Translations under genes and position numbers: made by a program
Part shown: one piece after another, positions 23,860 to 34,300 of the stretch
Numbering within the stretch: the stretch's first letter is position 1
Layout: each line of letters begins with the position of its first letter
Assembly (NCBI RefSeq): GCF_965638725.1
Contig: NC_134949.1
Coordinates: 131,174,969 to 131,238,968, forward strand
Reading direction: 5' to 3'
Length of the DNA stretch: 64,000 nucleotides
Origin: Aptenodytes patagonicus
Lineage: Eukaryota > Chordata > Aves > Sphenisciformes > Spheniscidae
The notes under the pieces: model-generated
The model's database searches: none
The model's input: only the letters and a program-made list of their open reading frames with translations
What the model was told of the DNA's origin: nothing

Positions 23860-26800
23860 GCCAGCACAGGAGGAAACAAAACGGGAAGTCAGCTGCGTTA
23901 AGCTGCGAGCATGTTGTTCTTTCCCCAGGTAAGAGTTTGCCTATTTTCTAAAAGCATCAAAGAGAGAACTGTCCTCAAGGACCTCCTATTGATTTCATCC
24001 ACAAGCCTGAAACCCTTTATCTCTTCCTTTGAGGCTAACATTTGTATTTAAAACCTAGAGAGATTAATTAGATGTGTCACAAACTTCTCAAGTTTGGTGC
24101 CAAGGAAAATATTAAAGAGCTTGTTTCAGGAGAGCTCTTCATATCCCCCTCTCCCCCCTTTTTTTCTCCTCAGCTTTAATTTTGGAGAGGGTAGAAGATT
24201 TTATAAACACAAAAATACTGCAAGCATCTTTAAGGGCAGGTAACAGCTTCTCCTGAAGTAGTTCAATGAACTGATGAATTACTGCCATGCACAGCATCAT
24301 GCATTTCTTCAGACAATCTCATTCTACATTTTCTTAGCGCCTCACCCCATGTTCATCAAACACTTTTTCTTCTTTATTGCCAGATATGCTTGGTGGTAGT
24401 AGTTGGCTGCTAGCTCCAGCGTGTGCGTGCAGTATTGAGCTTTGATGTATAGACAGTAGATACAGACCAGTGCAAGTTGGTTTGGCCATGGATTGTTTTG
24501 TCCTGCCATGAAAGCAACAACAAATATATTGTCTTCGGTGAGCAGGTGACCAGTTCCCACAAATTACATTTCATTTCGAAATTTGAATTTCTGCCAAAAC
24601 TGTAAGGTCTGAAATGTCAGCATTTCCCATGGAACACAAATTCAAAATGTCGATCAGCTTTTATCCCAAGTGAAATGTGTTTGTATAGTTGCCTGGGACA
24701 ACACAAGGACATGACACTGTTCTATCTGCTTCATGCTAGAATAATTTTCAAAGCTTAGTAAGTCAAGGAGGCAAGCGCTCTGCTCCCTTTCCAGCTCGGT
24801 AGTTTCTATGTTATGTAGGAATAGTGCTTCTGGCTTTCTATATTAGAGCGGCTGCAGCCTTAGTTTGTGATAAGCCTTTGTAAAAGACTCAATCTCAGGG
24901 TTGCAAGAAGGGATGTGACTTTTTTCCTATGCTAGAGTATCTTCCATTTTGCCAGTGGGATTCCCAGCTATTTGTTGACCAGCAGAGGCATTTTGAAATT
25001 CAGGTACACTGGGCTTCGTGTTCCAAAATGCTCCATGCTGGCTGTCAACTTCTTGTCCCCTCCCCACCATGCTTCTCCTCCCATTTAGTCTGCCTGTCTC
25101 AGGCCTACCCCGTCCATACCATCTTCAGATGTTACACTGTCCCTCAATTCTGTTTCTATGATGATGGCTTTTCTTTTTAAGCCAGTGAGGTTACTCCCCA
25201 CGGGTTGCTCTCTGGTCGCCTGAACATACAAGAGTTTTCAGGAGTGCTTGAGAAAAGTGCTCTCTTTTAGTACTAAGTGCCAGAGACTCATCTGCAGCTA
25301 CCTGTTGATGTGTTGCAGCACATCACAGGGGCCCTGGTCCACCAACCGTGCAGACCACTGCCCTGTTTATCAATGCCACAGTTTTGCCTGGGCAGCGTGC
25401 CCAGGGTGCTGGGAGGCAGGGGATCTGAGCATGGGAAAGGGAAGGCATTTATTTAACACACTTACTCCCGAGACGAAATAAGGATGCCACCCAACTACTC
25501 GTCGATACCTGGGAAGCAGAAAGCATTCCCGTAACAGACATAGCCCTAACGGCCTTCGGAAGCAGCAGCTGAATGCAAAGCCCTGTTGTGTTCATGTAGC
25601 TAACGGGTGGAGCATAGACCGGCAGCATATTCAGTACAAATAGAATTTTTAATTAAACAATGAAGGTGACCTCTAACAAACTTACTCTAAAAACGTGCAC
25701 ATGGTTTTCCAGAGATTTATAATTGGACCTGTTTGGGTGAGTTTTCATAAACTTCTAACATTTGCTCTTTGGATGATCTCCTTGCCAAATAAGGTTTGTT
25801 TGGGGTTTTTTTCTTCTAGAGTAGAAAGGTGCTAGACTTTCTAAAAATAAAATGCTGTAAAAATTGTCTGTCTTTTTACTGTGATGAAAATAAAATATTT
25901 TTTCCTTAGCTTCATTTTAGGAAGTATCCCAGCCAGTTTTGCGCTAATCTTCCAAAAATATTCAACATGAAGTAGCAAATTACATAGACAGTTTTTGGCC
26001 AAATAGCTGAAGTTTGGAAGCATTCTCAGTAATTAAATGGAGTCTTGCAATTGAAACTCCTAAACAGCTAGCAGCAGTACTACCAAATGATATACCAAAA
26101 ATAGAACATTTTGCATATCAACACATTAAGAAAGGAATTAATTCTTATTTCTTCTAAAGCTCATAGTACCATACTTTCAAAGACAAACAGCACGTAAACC
26201 AAAGCACCACTTAATGCATAGTGCAAGTAAGCATGTGCTTTTAGTTTGTTCCTTTGAAGAGATTTCATTAGATCATTTGCTTTTACCAATTACAGTTTTA
26301 TTGCATGTTTTAAAGATGTGCAGCATCAGAAAATTCTATATAGTTAGAAGAGATATCTAACTTGAGTAAAATATTGTTGCTTCATTCTCATTTCAAACAC
26401 AATGTGTAAGCTATGCTTACAGAAAATAATATTATAAAAATCCAAGTAATACTAATCGTGAAACAGAATTAAAACTTCCTATTTATTCATTTATCAGATG
26501 TCATAACGCTAATGTTAATGTTTTGGATCATTTAAGTGGGTAAGCCACTACAGCGGGTGCTATGCAAACTTACTGGCACTGGAAAATTATTCTACCTTGA
26601 TGTACGTCTTAAACACTGACTACAGGCAATAAACATTTAGGGCATTTAACAGTGGCAGCTGGTCAATGTTAACCCTTAAATCGACTGTGTACATTGTCGT
26701 ATCACAAAGCTCATCTGACAAATCAAACCAGCCTCTAAGGAAGCCAGCATGGACTTGCAATACAGCCATTCCAGTTCGGGACTGAGCAAACGCCCTGCTC

Positions 26801-29800
26801 TCAGCAGCCAAACGGACCGAAGGCAGCACCGTGCGGATGCAGTAGCAGCAATTCCAGCTCCACGCTTTGTTCCACGGGGCTGGGCTAAGCCGCTTGTACA
26901 GGCTGGCTGCTGTAGTCCTGTTCTCACTCATGATCGCAATGTGATTTTCCAGTACCGTGACGATTCCAAAAATACAGAATCCGGTTTGACAGACCATTTG
27001 TAGCTATGGAAATAGCAATGTCTCTGACAATTCACTAAGAATCTTTTAAACAATTGTTGAGTGGGCACTCAGCTCTTCAAAGAAGTTCTAGCAAGGCACT
27101 GCAGTTAACATTAAAACAACTCTCAGAAAAAAAAATGCAGAAAAGCAAATCATCAAAACCTCTGCTAGGGCCAAGCATCCCTGATCTGGCCAACACAAAA
27201 GCTACCATATTGATTAGCCCAAGAGTCCATCTCATCCACCGTGCCGTTCCCTGCAGTGCCGAGCAGCGAGTGCGTAGGAAGAGAGCAAGAACAAGAGCAG
27301 CACACGCCGATCCTTCCTCCAGCATCCGGCCACACGTAGCTTAGGAACTAAGTCAGAAGAATTACATACCAGAATTCTACTGATTTTGTATTCAAGAGTT
27401 TAAGGTAGATGTGAAGGTTTAAAATGTTCACAACGGTTTAAAGGAAAAAGTGAGAGAGGAGGCATACTATTTTAGCTGCATTTGTATTCACATTTTTTAC
27501 TGCCTCTGCTCAAGCAGCGGAGGATCTGCACAGCCTGCACAGACTGCCACCTCTCCAGTACGCCAAATCCTCCTCAAATATTTGCTTTTTAATCAACAAA
27601 TGATTTGAGCTGCTCTGTTTATCCTCTGTCTTTTTAAGAGCTCCTGTTCTGCATTTGAATGATGAAAGCCTACAGCTCTTTCAAATATAGGGTTGTATTT
27701 CTGAGCCACCTCTTTCAGGACTTTTCGCATTTCCTATTACAATTCACAGAACTAATTATACTGCCAATCCATTTGCATTTTCCAGTTTACAGTTCACAGT
27801 AGTGTAATAAAGTATTAAGCAATGTTATCAGGTAACTCCCCTTGAAAAGAAGTGTATGGCTCCTTGTTAGAATTTAGCATTGCTCCTGTGAAATCAGTAA
27901 TAGCGTTAGGCATTCTCAGCAAAAAAAAAGGGAGAACATTGGTGATTTTGGTTACTGAAATTAGATAAAAAGTGGATCTGTTAGGAAAAAAAGGAAAATA
28001 ACCACTCAATAGTTGTGAAAGTTGAATAAATGTAAGTCTAACACTATCTCAAAAGATGATTTAATACCTCCTCCTCTCTAAAGGCTAGCTGGATGCCTGG
28101 CGGATGTTATCTAATGTGTTATTGATCCAGCAAAGGTGATTCCAAACCAGGTCTGCTTCAGAGCTTTATTACTCTTATACTTGGATTTTTTTTTCCTAAT
28201 ATTTAACATAAATCTCCACGAGTTCAAATTAAAGCCATTATTTCTTGTCCTGCCTTTCATCATACATTGGCCCGTTAATCACCTTTTTCAGTAAATTGCT
28301 ACACAGTCAGAGACATCTACAAGGAAGACTGGGCAAGGGATATAAAACAAATGCAGTTCCTCCACAAATCACATTTTCTAAGCTTCCTTTTGGTCTCGCT
28401 GCCTTCAGGAAGAATCGCTTTTCTGTCTCTGTCCCGCCATCACGCTGGGCTGAGAGTTACATTCCATGCCTGATCAATACCAAGCAGAACAACATAACCG
28501 CCTTCTGAGCCCTTCATGGTATTCATCGGTGTATTCAGTTATTTATAACATCATACTTGGGTTCCTATTTATTGTAATTCCATATTTTTTTCTGCAGCAC
28601 TACTGCCTAGACAATTAGTCCCCATTTTGTATTTGTGCATTTGATGTCCTGGTTTTACAGAGAGTACTTTACATTTTTTATGATCTTTCTTCTTCTTGAG
28701 TTCTCCAACCTATTCAATATTTTTCATTTTGATTCTGTCATTCAATGTGCTTGTAACTTCTTTCAGCATGCTGTCATTAAAAAGCTTTTATAAGCACCAT
28801 TTTTATTACATGATTTCAGTTATTGTGACTAATACTGATTAGCTCTTGGGGCAAAAAACCACCCATCTTCTTGCATTTATTCCTCCTACTTTGATAACCC
28901 TTTATTAGGAAAGGTTGGTTACTTTTTCCCTAGGTGATACATTCTTATGTGGGAGAGCATAAAAAGACACATTTACTACAAAATACCACACCTATTATTT
29001 ATTTCCTCTTCATCCATTAAACCAGCTGTCCTACCAAAGAATAAAATCAGATTATTTGACATATACTCTTGACAAACCTGTGCTGGCTGTTCATGGGTGA
29101 TGCTGGCTGTTTGTTTGTAAACACTTCCTAGATTAGTATTGTTTTGTCATTTTGATATTTTTCTAATGGCTCTCTGCATGTTGAGCTGAGCCCGAGAGAC
29201 TCAGAGTTTCCTCAGACCTCCTGCTCTCCTCCTATCTATAAAGGGCAGTGGGGGAGGAAGGATAGGTAATTTTTTTGCATTATGACCTACACACACACAC
29301 ACTCATCGGTCATTCAGGAACCCTCTCTATTTTCCATGGAATTCACCGAGATAATTGTTGCTAGTATTTCAAGGAATGTATTTCTTTGAATATTTCTAAA
29401 CAGAACTGAGAAATAGTCTAGAAACTATTTTCATTTGATAGTATACTACATCCAAAGCTACAGATGTAAAGATGCATGATCTCTGAAAATACGGAGAATA
29501 AAAAATGCACAGGATCCAAGGGTAAGTTATTTCAGCACTGTTAGCTTTGTCTACAGGATGCCAATGCATATACAACACATGCTTCCACTAGCTTTTATTT
29601 CTTTAAAAGTAAACATGCAATTTTATCCCTAGCTTGGCCCGCGAAAATACTGCAGAGGTCACGACACAAAAAACTTTATACCGGAGGAGATTTTGTTTCA
29701 TGTGTTTTCCTATGACTACATCCATCTGCGCTTGCTCATAAAGGTCTGCTCTTACGAGATTTAGTCTTCATGTTCAGTCTTCTCCTACTATAGCCATTAG

Positions 29801-30330
29801 CAAATATTAAACGTGAAAGCTAGTTTGAGAGCAAGGCAGTATAAAAATGTTCAGCTTTGCTTCCCCCTGTACTTTCATGTTTTTCAAGCAGAGTATTTCC
29901 AATGAGTGTACAGTTAAGACTGAACAAGAGACCCTTTTGTAAGGTAAGCGTGTATCTGTGCAAACACACGCCACCAAAACTGAAACTAGAGGTGGGGCAG
30001 CCTTGGTCCTCCCCCTCATGTTCAGTCTGGTTTAGAAGTACCGGGTATCACAGGGGGGGAATCTACACAAGACCTTCCCCCCAAGTAAAAAAAAAAAAAA
30101 AAAAACAAAACACCGTTTGAAAATTCTGCATTGTTTTGTACTAGGTGTCTTTCCTGTTTCCCAGGCACCTTCGGAGAGAGAGAAAAGATCCTACGTATTT
30201 TTTTATAGATGTATTGAGTCAAATAAAACTCAGGATCAATTCTTTATAATGGAGTTAAAAGAACCCGAAATTGCAATTTGCCATTATTAAAATCTAACGG
30301 CAACTTTGTGTCAGGTAATTGGCACAGATC
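23860..30330. other. Intergenic stretch upstream of DYNLT3
   Basis: AT-rich DNA with no recognisable exon or transposon. A slightly GC-richer patch at about 26.6-27.35 kb contains minus-strand frames 26620-26997 and 27077-27325 with protein-like hydrophobic stretches but no family I recognise. Simple repeats: (AC)7 at 29289-29302 and a run of 19 A at 30087-30105. The last few hundred bases before 30.34 kb are the upstream flank of the DYNLT3 promoter. Confidence 0.5.
30087..30105 (+). repeat. Poly(A) tract, 19 A
   Basis: A run of 19 A residues about 250 bp upstream of the DYNLT3 CpG island. No target-site duplication or retrocopy body is visible next to it, so it is treated as a simple repeat. 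Confidence 0.9.
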
Positions 30331-30339
30331 CATTTAGAA

Positions 30340-31310
30340 ACAGAGGGGGGGAAAAGGGGCCCGGGGGGGCAGGGGCGTTACTGCTCCCCTGGAGGAACCG
30401 CTCCTGTAGGAGTTCTGTACATCCAGCAAAGGGCAGGCACTCCGCAATGAAGTTACAAATGAGTACTTCGCCGCTTTTATGCGGGACTGTAAACACCAGG
30501 CCGCAGTACCGGCTGCAGGGTCGCCTCGGCGCTGCCGAAAGCTGGCCGAACGCCACCGAGAAGCGGCATCGCCCACCGGCGCTGCACCTGCCGCGCCGGG
30601 CGGCGGAGGAGCGGCCCCAGCGCTGCGCAGCAGCGGCCGCCTCGCCAGCCCGAGTGCCTGGAGTTGGGTATGGCCAGCCTGGCTGGACTTCGAGGGCGGG
30701 CAGTCGCTCCTTTCCTTTTCGGCACGGCACGGCACGGCCGGCCCGTAGAGACCCGGCCTCCCCGCCCTCCGCCGCCGGGGCGAGCGCCTACAAGGCGGCC
30801 CGGGCGCCCCCCGCCGCCTGCCGGCCGCTGCCGCAGGAGGCCCCGCCCGCCCCGGCAGAGGCGGAGCCGCGCAGGGCTCGCAGCCGCTGCCGGAACAGCC
30901 GCCGCCCGCACCGGGGCCATGGAGGAGTTTCACCCCCACAACGACGAGGTAGGGGCCGCCGCCCTCCGACGGGGCAGGGGGGCTGTGGGCTGTGCCCGGG
31001 CGGGGTGCGGGGCCCTCCGCCAGCCAGCCCCCGGGTCCCGCGCTGCCTCCGCCGCGCCGGAGGGAGCCGGCCGAGAGCTCGGCGGGGAACGGGCGGCGCT
31101 GCCGGGGCCGCTGCCTCCGCCCTGGCCGGGCCGGGCAGGTTGAAGGTCGCGGTTGTACGGGTGGGCTGTGCGCCGGCACCTCCCGTTCCCCGACGCTTCG
31201 GGCACCCCCGGGGCCCGTGCAACACCTGGCGGCCCGCCTCGGGGCGGAACGGGGTTTCCTTGTGCGGGCTGGGGGTTTGGCCCTGCCCTCTGCCTGCCTG
31301 GGGCTTCAGT
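30340..31310 (+). promoter_or_regulatory. DYNLT3: CpG island, DYNLT3 promoter and first exon
   Basis: About 1 kb of CpG-dense DNA surrounds the DYNLT3 start codon. It has no TATA box at a convincing place, as is usual for housekeeping CpG-island promoters. A short pentamer repeat (GGCAC)n lies at about 30721-30740. The transcription start cannot be fixed from sequence but should lie in the roughly 200-500 bp before 30919. Long GC-rich frames on both strands (for example 30306-31556) are composition artefacts. Confidence 0.85.
30919..30948 (+). CDS. DYNLT3: DYNLT3 coding exon 1
   Basis: Encodes residues 1-10, [10 protein letters not shown], and ends in GAG|GTAGGG in phase 0. The ATG lies in GCCATGG, a near-ideal initiation context. 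The human equivalent, from memory, differs at only a few residues. Confidence 0.95.
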
Positions 31311-34300
31311 GAGCCTGTTCCAGTTCTGGTAGCCAAAAGCTCCTGCAAGGGAAAGTGGAAGCGGTGTTCGGGGGTGCTGCCGCCCGCTGCGGTGCTGTCG
31401 GTCTGCGGCCATTTTTCTTCTATCACCCCTGGAAAAAAAAAAAACAACAACAACAAGAAGTCTGCGCGGCAGGCTGATCCCTGTCAGCCAGAACTGAGGA
31501 GCCTTTCCCTCCCCAGGGGACCTTACTTCGGGTCTCTAGCCACCAGTTTTCATTAAAAAAAAAAACAAAAAACTCGTAGAAACATTATTGTCCTTGAGGT
31601 TTCTGTCCATGCTCAGGTGTTTGAAATTGATGGATGCGAAGAGGCAGATGGCACAATGGCACGTGCCGTGCTTCCTTTGGAAGCCAAGCTAAACGCTGAC
31701 AGGTAGGAATGGGCAGAAACTAGGCAGCATTAAAACTTGCAAGCTTTTTCTGCACTTGAGGAAGTTACTTGGTTAAGCTAATGACTATGGAAAACAGTCT
31801 TTTTGATACTAGGGTTGCAAAACTACCATTTGGCAGCAAGATGTAACCCACGGGTTAGTAAGTCCACGACTCCAGTAAAAACCAGGATTAAGACCCAGAG
31901 GAAAAGATTTGCCATTTAACTTTTTGTCTTGGAGAATATTCCCACGGCAGGCATAGATAGTGGTGGAATTTAATCTTTACAGAAAGTGTAAATTGAACCT
32001 GTTTCCGAGCTCACCGAGGCCTGAGCTTTTTGGACCCACTCAAATGTGACTAGCAAAACAATACTAAATAACGTATGTATGGTGCTGGGGGAAAAAGTAA
32101 GATTTTAGAATTATACTAACAGACTACACAATGCAAATAACCAGGCACGGGGCCTGATCATTACGTGTTACTTAGAGTAAAACTGCATCATTCGTTTACT
32201 TTTCTATCAGAAATAATAATAATTGATTTTTATTACAGATGATCTTCAATGCTGATGAGGCGCACAACATAGTTAAGGAGGTAGGTTTTAGCTAAGAGCT
32301 GTATTTCAAAGGAAATCTTTACCTTACCTTGCGCTATAGTGAAAGCGGCTACTTTCATTGACCATCCCAGGTAAATTCAAACTTATATGAAACTATTATT
32401 TATGTCAAATAAAGACAGAGTTTCATTTGGAGCTGCTTTAAGCTTCATCTGATTGCTGTCTTTAACTATCTAGAGAGGAGAAGGTAGGTAAGAGAGAGCC
32501 AGAATTCACATTACAGTGGAAAGACGAGGGGCAGCAGTCACAAGTTGCAAGGGAAATTCACTCCGATTTTATTTTTTCCCCCCTTTATCCAGCTAGAGAG
32601 TAGTTAATCACTAGAGAGGTCGCAGGGAAAGCTTGTGGAGTCTCCATCCTTAGAGATTTTTAAAACTTGACTGGACAAGGCTCTGAGCAACGTGATCAAA
32701 CTCGGAAGTTAGCCTTGGCTTGAGCAGGAGGTTGTGCTACAGGAGCTCGTTATTCTAGCAATGCTTTTGAAAAACAGTTTTTACACAAAAAGAGCAGGCT
32801 GAAAGTGAGTAGCCTGACGGTCTAAATTAAATACCTAGTAACAGGAAAGTGATTAACGAAGAGCCTGTGGCATACAGATGCTGTCAGGTTTTGCAGGAAA
32901 ATACCATTTTGAGAAAGGAATTCCTGGAGGGGCTGTGCAGGTCCTTTCCCAACTGCCCTGCCTGGAAGGGAAAGGGCTGGACTTTCGGAGCTGCTCCAGT
33001 ACGCAACAGCAAGCTCTTAGATGTCAGGTAAATGACAGTTCAACCCTTTATATAACTGCCCCTGCCTTGAAAGGCCAAATACGGTATGACAGAGTCTCTT
33101 TACTTTCACACCAGGCGCTGGGAGTAAAGCCAAGTGTTTCTGCCTCTGATTGAAAGCTTAACCAGAGCCGAGGAGTTCTAGCACGGGGTACATTTCTGGA
33201 AGGACCAAAATCCCCGAGGGGTCTTCTTGTCCCTCTTCTGTCTTCTATTCTGTTTTGTGAATGTTTGTTTCCATTGAGTCCTTTGTCCAGCTTTATACAC
33301 TGATCAGAACTAATTGGGCTTTTTAAGATCTGGGGCACAAGTCTCTTACGCAGCCTGTTAGTGGGTGGTTAGTGCACGGGATTCATCTTACTGAATCAGA
33401 GGAGAACATAGTTTTATTTTACTTACCTTTTCCAGGTATGCATTTCTTAACCGAATTTCTCAATTTTAAGAAGTATCCATCGGCACATAATTCCGGATTT
33501 CTTAGGAGTAGAGAATGTAGTTTTAAGATCTACAAGGGTCCTATCTTGTGCTGCAAGATAGGACGCTTGAGTATCTCTCACTCTCATATCTTCCTCATCT
33601 TTAAGCTGGGGTATGCATTTCACTATTGTCGCTCTAGCTCTGAAGATTTTGGTATGTTGCTCGCGGGCTCTGAAAGGTTGGCCAGCCCAAGCTGACATTA
33701 TTGATTTGAGTAGTACTGTTTCCATTACAGTAGCTTCTGAAAGCCAAGCTGGAGTAGGCAGTCATTAGGAACAGTGGGATGTGTTAGTATCTTCACTGGT
33801 AAATAGATCCATTCACTTAACTTGGTACTTAGAGCATATGGCTAAGGTCTTTCCTAAAAGAAATGTTCAGTCAGAGCCTCATTTTTCTCCATGTAATAAT
33901 GTGGTAAATATGTACTAAAAATAAGTTTCTGAGAAGGCTCATTTTACTTCCCATTCAGCAACTGATACCTGATGAGCTCAAGTGATTTAAAGTAATCCAA
34001 TTGCCAGATAAAATTCCTCAGATTACGCAAGACATGTTAAACCTCTACATTTTGCAGTATGTTTACTGTAACTATTTTTTTTTCTCTATTTTAGTGCATA
34101 GAAAGTGTTTTAGGCAAGGCAGATTATAATCACAACAAAGTCAACCAGTGGACCGCTGCTATAGTAGAACAGTCGCTGACACATCTGGTAAAACTCGGAA
34201 AAACATACAAGTACATCGGTAAGTATAAGCAGTCATACTTTTACCACATACAATCACAGTAAATAATCGCTGAAAGGTTCGTTTGAATGCAGTGCTATAT

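Larger units (their letters stand above)
32281..34094 (+). other. DYNLT3: DYNLT3 intron 2
   Basis: 1.8 kb intron. It holds an old CR1 fragment at about 32610-32765 and a strong hairpin at 33526-33576. The open frames at 32849-33153 and 33048-33338 show no recognisable protein. Confidence 0.85.

Noticed and set aside
30306-31556. 416-codon + frame and several minus-strand frames at the DYNLT3 promoter
   Set aside because: Same composition effect. The real coding start is the 10-codon DYNLT3 exon at 30919, which splices in frame to recognised exons.
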